Below the pieces are notes generated by a model. That model saw nothing but the letters and a program-made list of their open reading frames with translations. It did no database searches and had not been told where the DNA came from. From Clostridia bacterium (GTDB taxonomy: Bacteria > Bacillota > Clostridia > Oscillospirales > CAG-272): 13,302 nucleotides of DNA. The position numbers and the translations under genes are program-made. The stretch spans positions 1 through 13,302 of the forward strand of contig JAQXKW010000252.1 in assembly GCA_029010655.1 (NCBI GenBank), in the 5' to 3' direction. Each line of letters opens with the position of its first letter. The stretch's first letter is position 1. Below are positions 12,044-13,302 of this stretch, piece after piece.

Positions 12044-13302
12044 ATGAGAAAAACTATTTCGCTTATTCTCGTGGCAGCGATGCTTATGTGCGGTATTATG
12101 ATTCCCACAAGCACCTCCGCTGCCGCAGTGCTGGAAGATAATGTAGCAGCTAATGCTAATTACTTCGGCGGTACGCTGATCTACGTAGAAAACAGCGGAT
12201 CAAAGGGAGATACCTACGAGGATCCCGTAACGGTTAAGGAAGGCGCTTCCGGAACCATCACCCTCGACGGCGTTATTGAACCGGGCGAGTGGGGCGATGT
12301 TGCCGTTCATGTTGACAGCGCTTATGCCGCAAGCAACAAAAATGCTGTCGGCAAGTGGCTGAATGACGTAAAGAACGATGCAATGTATTCCCATCCTTCC
12401 GCTGAAAACACTTACTTCTACGGAAATGCAACCTCAGTTAACGACAGAGAATTCAACTACGACCTGTATTTCCTGTGGGACGAGGACTTCCTGTATGTTG
12501 CAGCTCACGTAAACGACCCCTACAACCATCAGAACGTGCATCAAGGCGCAGATGCGTGGGAAGGCGATGCGCTTCAGTTTATGGTAGACCCTCAGGGTCC
12601 CAACTCCGCTGCAGTTGCAGACGGTACCACCTACGCATACCGTGCAGAGCACGGCATCAGGCACGAAGAGATCAACGGACAGAAAGTTATTACATATGAT
12701 AACGCTCCTTGGGCAGGCGCTGTAATTAAACAGGGAACCAACGAAAAAACCTATTGCCCCGTTTCCAACTTTATAGTTGCATATGCTTCCGGTGTCTCCG
12801 AGGCATGGGACGCAGCTCTCAGATATAATCCCGAGCTGGAAGAGTACAACGGAACCGACGAATCAGGCAACGTTGTTCCCATGACAAGAACAAAATGGAA
12901 TACCGCAGGTATAAACTTCGGTTACCAGGACGATTACTGGATGAATCAGGACGTTTCCGCTTACGCTACCGTCCGTCCTATTAACCACGGAAATATCAAG
13001 GAGCCTGATTACACCACCGATTATGAGGTTGCTATTCCTTGGGAAATGATAACTCTCGCAAATGACGACGGCACATTCCGGGAAACCATGACTCCTGCTT
13101 CGGGCACCGAGCTCGGTATCACCGTAGCCGTTCTTAACGCATCCAAGCCCGGCAACGGCACATATGATTCATGGCTTTCCTGGGGCTCCGGCATTTGCGG
13201 CTCTCAATCAATGTATGACTATCAGACCGCAGGCGGCTCCAACCTTCTGACTCTTACAAGCACAGGCTACAAGGACTACACCGCATGTGAGCACACCTTT
13301 GC
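12044..13302 (+). CDS. Secreted protein with CBM9/DOMON-like domain (partial, 3' end missing)
   Basis: The frame is open from ATG at 12044 to the window edge, 419 residues with no stop. GGAGG lies 9 nt before the ATG. The N-terminus has Arg-Lys, a hydrophobic core (ISLILVAAMLMCGIMI, 5-20) and Ser-Ala-Ala, a type I signal peptide likely cut near residue 26-28; the Cys16 context is not a lipobox. Residues about 72-405 look like a family-9 carbohydrate-binding (DOMON-like) beta-sandwich: LDGVIEPGEWGDVA (74-87), YDLYFLWDEDFLYVAAHVND (139-158), WEGDALQFMVDP (172-183) and DYEVAIPWEMI (326-336). The last residues, ACEHTF, resemble the first unit of the Cys/His repeats found in large clostridial surface proteins. 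Codon choice uses more T-ending codons (GTT, GCT, CCT) than the neighbours. Probably binds polysaccharide outside the cell; a catalytic domain may follow beyond the edge. Confidence 0.8.
   Translation, partial: MRKTISLILVAAMLMCGIMIPTSTSAAAVLEDNVAANANYFGGTLIYVENSGSKGDTYEDPVTVKEGASGTITLDGVIEPGEWGDVAVHVDSAYAASNKNAVGKWLNDVKNDAMYSHPSAENTYFYGNATSVNDREFNYDLYFLWDEDFLYVAAHVNDPYNHQNVHQGADAWEGDALQFMVDPQGPNSAAVADGTTYAYRAEHGIRHEEINGQKVITYDNAPWAGAVIKQGTNEKTYCPVSNFIVAYASGVSEAWDAALRYNPELEEYNGTDESGNVVPMTRTKWNTAGINFGYQDDYWMNQDVSAYATVRPINHGNIKEPDYTTDYEVAIPWEMITLANDDGTFRETMTPASGTELGITVAVLNASKPGNGTYDSWLSWGSGICGSQSMYDYQTAGGSNLLTLTSTGYKDYTACEHTF

Noticed and set aside
12071..12094. Lipoprotein lipobox around Cys16 of the secreted protein
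   Set aside because: The residues before the Cys are Met-Leu-Met, lacking the small residue required at -1. A type I cleavage after Ser-Ala-Ala fits better.

Overview
The window looks like the chromosome of an anaerobic Clostridia-type Firmicute, probably a gut or rumen Oscillospirales-like lineage. The reasons are: the end of a V-type ATP synthase subunit D gene; an IspH (LytB)–ribosomal protein S1 fusion, which is known from Clostridia; a TepA-type ClpP-like protease; strong AGGAGG-type ribosome binding sites; TTGACA/TATAAT promoters; and palindromic intergenic repeats of the kind common in these genomes. This is inferred from gene content and style, not from a database match.

Left part (1-5052), carbohydrate locus. 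The 3' end of a V-ATPase subunit D gene runs into a bidirectional terminator. On the minus strand is a complete cytoplasmic GH3 beta-glucosidase. Back to back with its promoter is a plus-strand promoter driving a two-gene operon: an amidohydrolase-2 family metal-dependent hydrolase (start revised to 2567) and an L-arabinose/L-fucose isomerase-like protein with its metal ligands intact. The two promoters' -35 boxes are only 9 bp apart, so the glucosidase and the hydrolase/isomerase pair are probably co-controlled. The exact sugar is unknown.

Middle (5053-5448). A 340-bp convergent intergenic region lies between two strong terminators. It is filled with repeats: a degenerate heptamer array, three short-loop hairpins, a two-hairpin REP-like module and another hairpin.

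Minus-strand operon (promoter 11038-11011, terminator 5430-5397). In transcription order: MurR/RpiR-type regulator, HI0933/YhiN-family flavoprotein, cytidylate kinase (cmk), 1-acylglycerol-3-phosphate acyltransferase (plsC), and ispH fused to rpsA. Spacing is extremely tight (4-nt overlap, 4-nt gap, 9-nt gap, 8-nt overlap). It links nucleotide, phospholipid, isoprenoid and translation functions under a putative sugar-phosphate-responsive regulator. A perfect AGGAGGT followed by ATG sits exactly at the IspH/S1 junction, suggesting S1 is also made as a separate protein.

Right part (11041-13302, plus strand). A TepA-like ClpP-fold protease is followed by a 26-bp perfect palindrome, then a strong extended -10 promoter. 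That promoter drives a large secreted protein, cut by the window edge, with an N-terminal signal peptide and a family-9 CBM/DOMON-like domain. It ends at the start of what looks like a Cys/His repeat. This is probably an exported polysaccharide-interacting protein.
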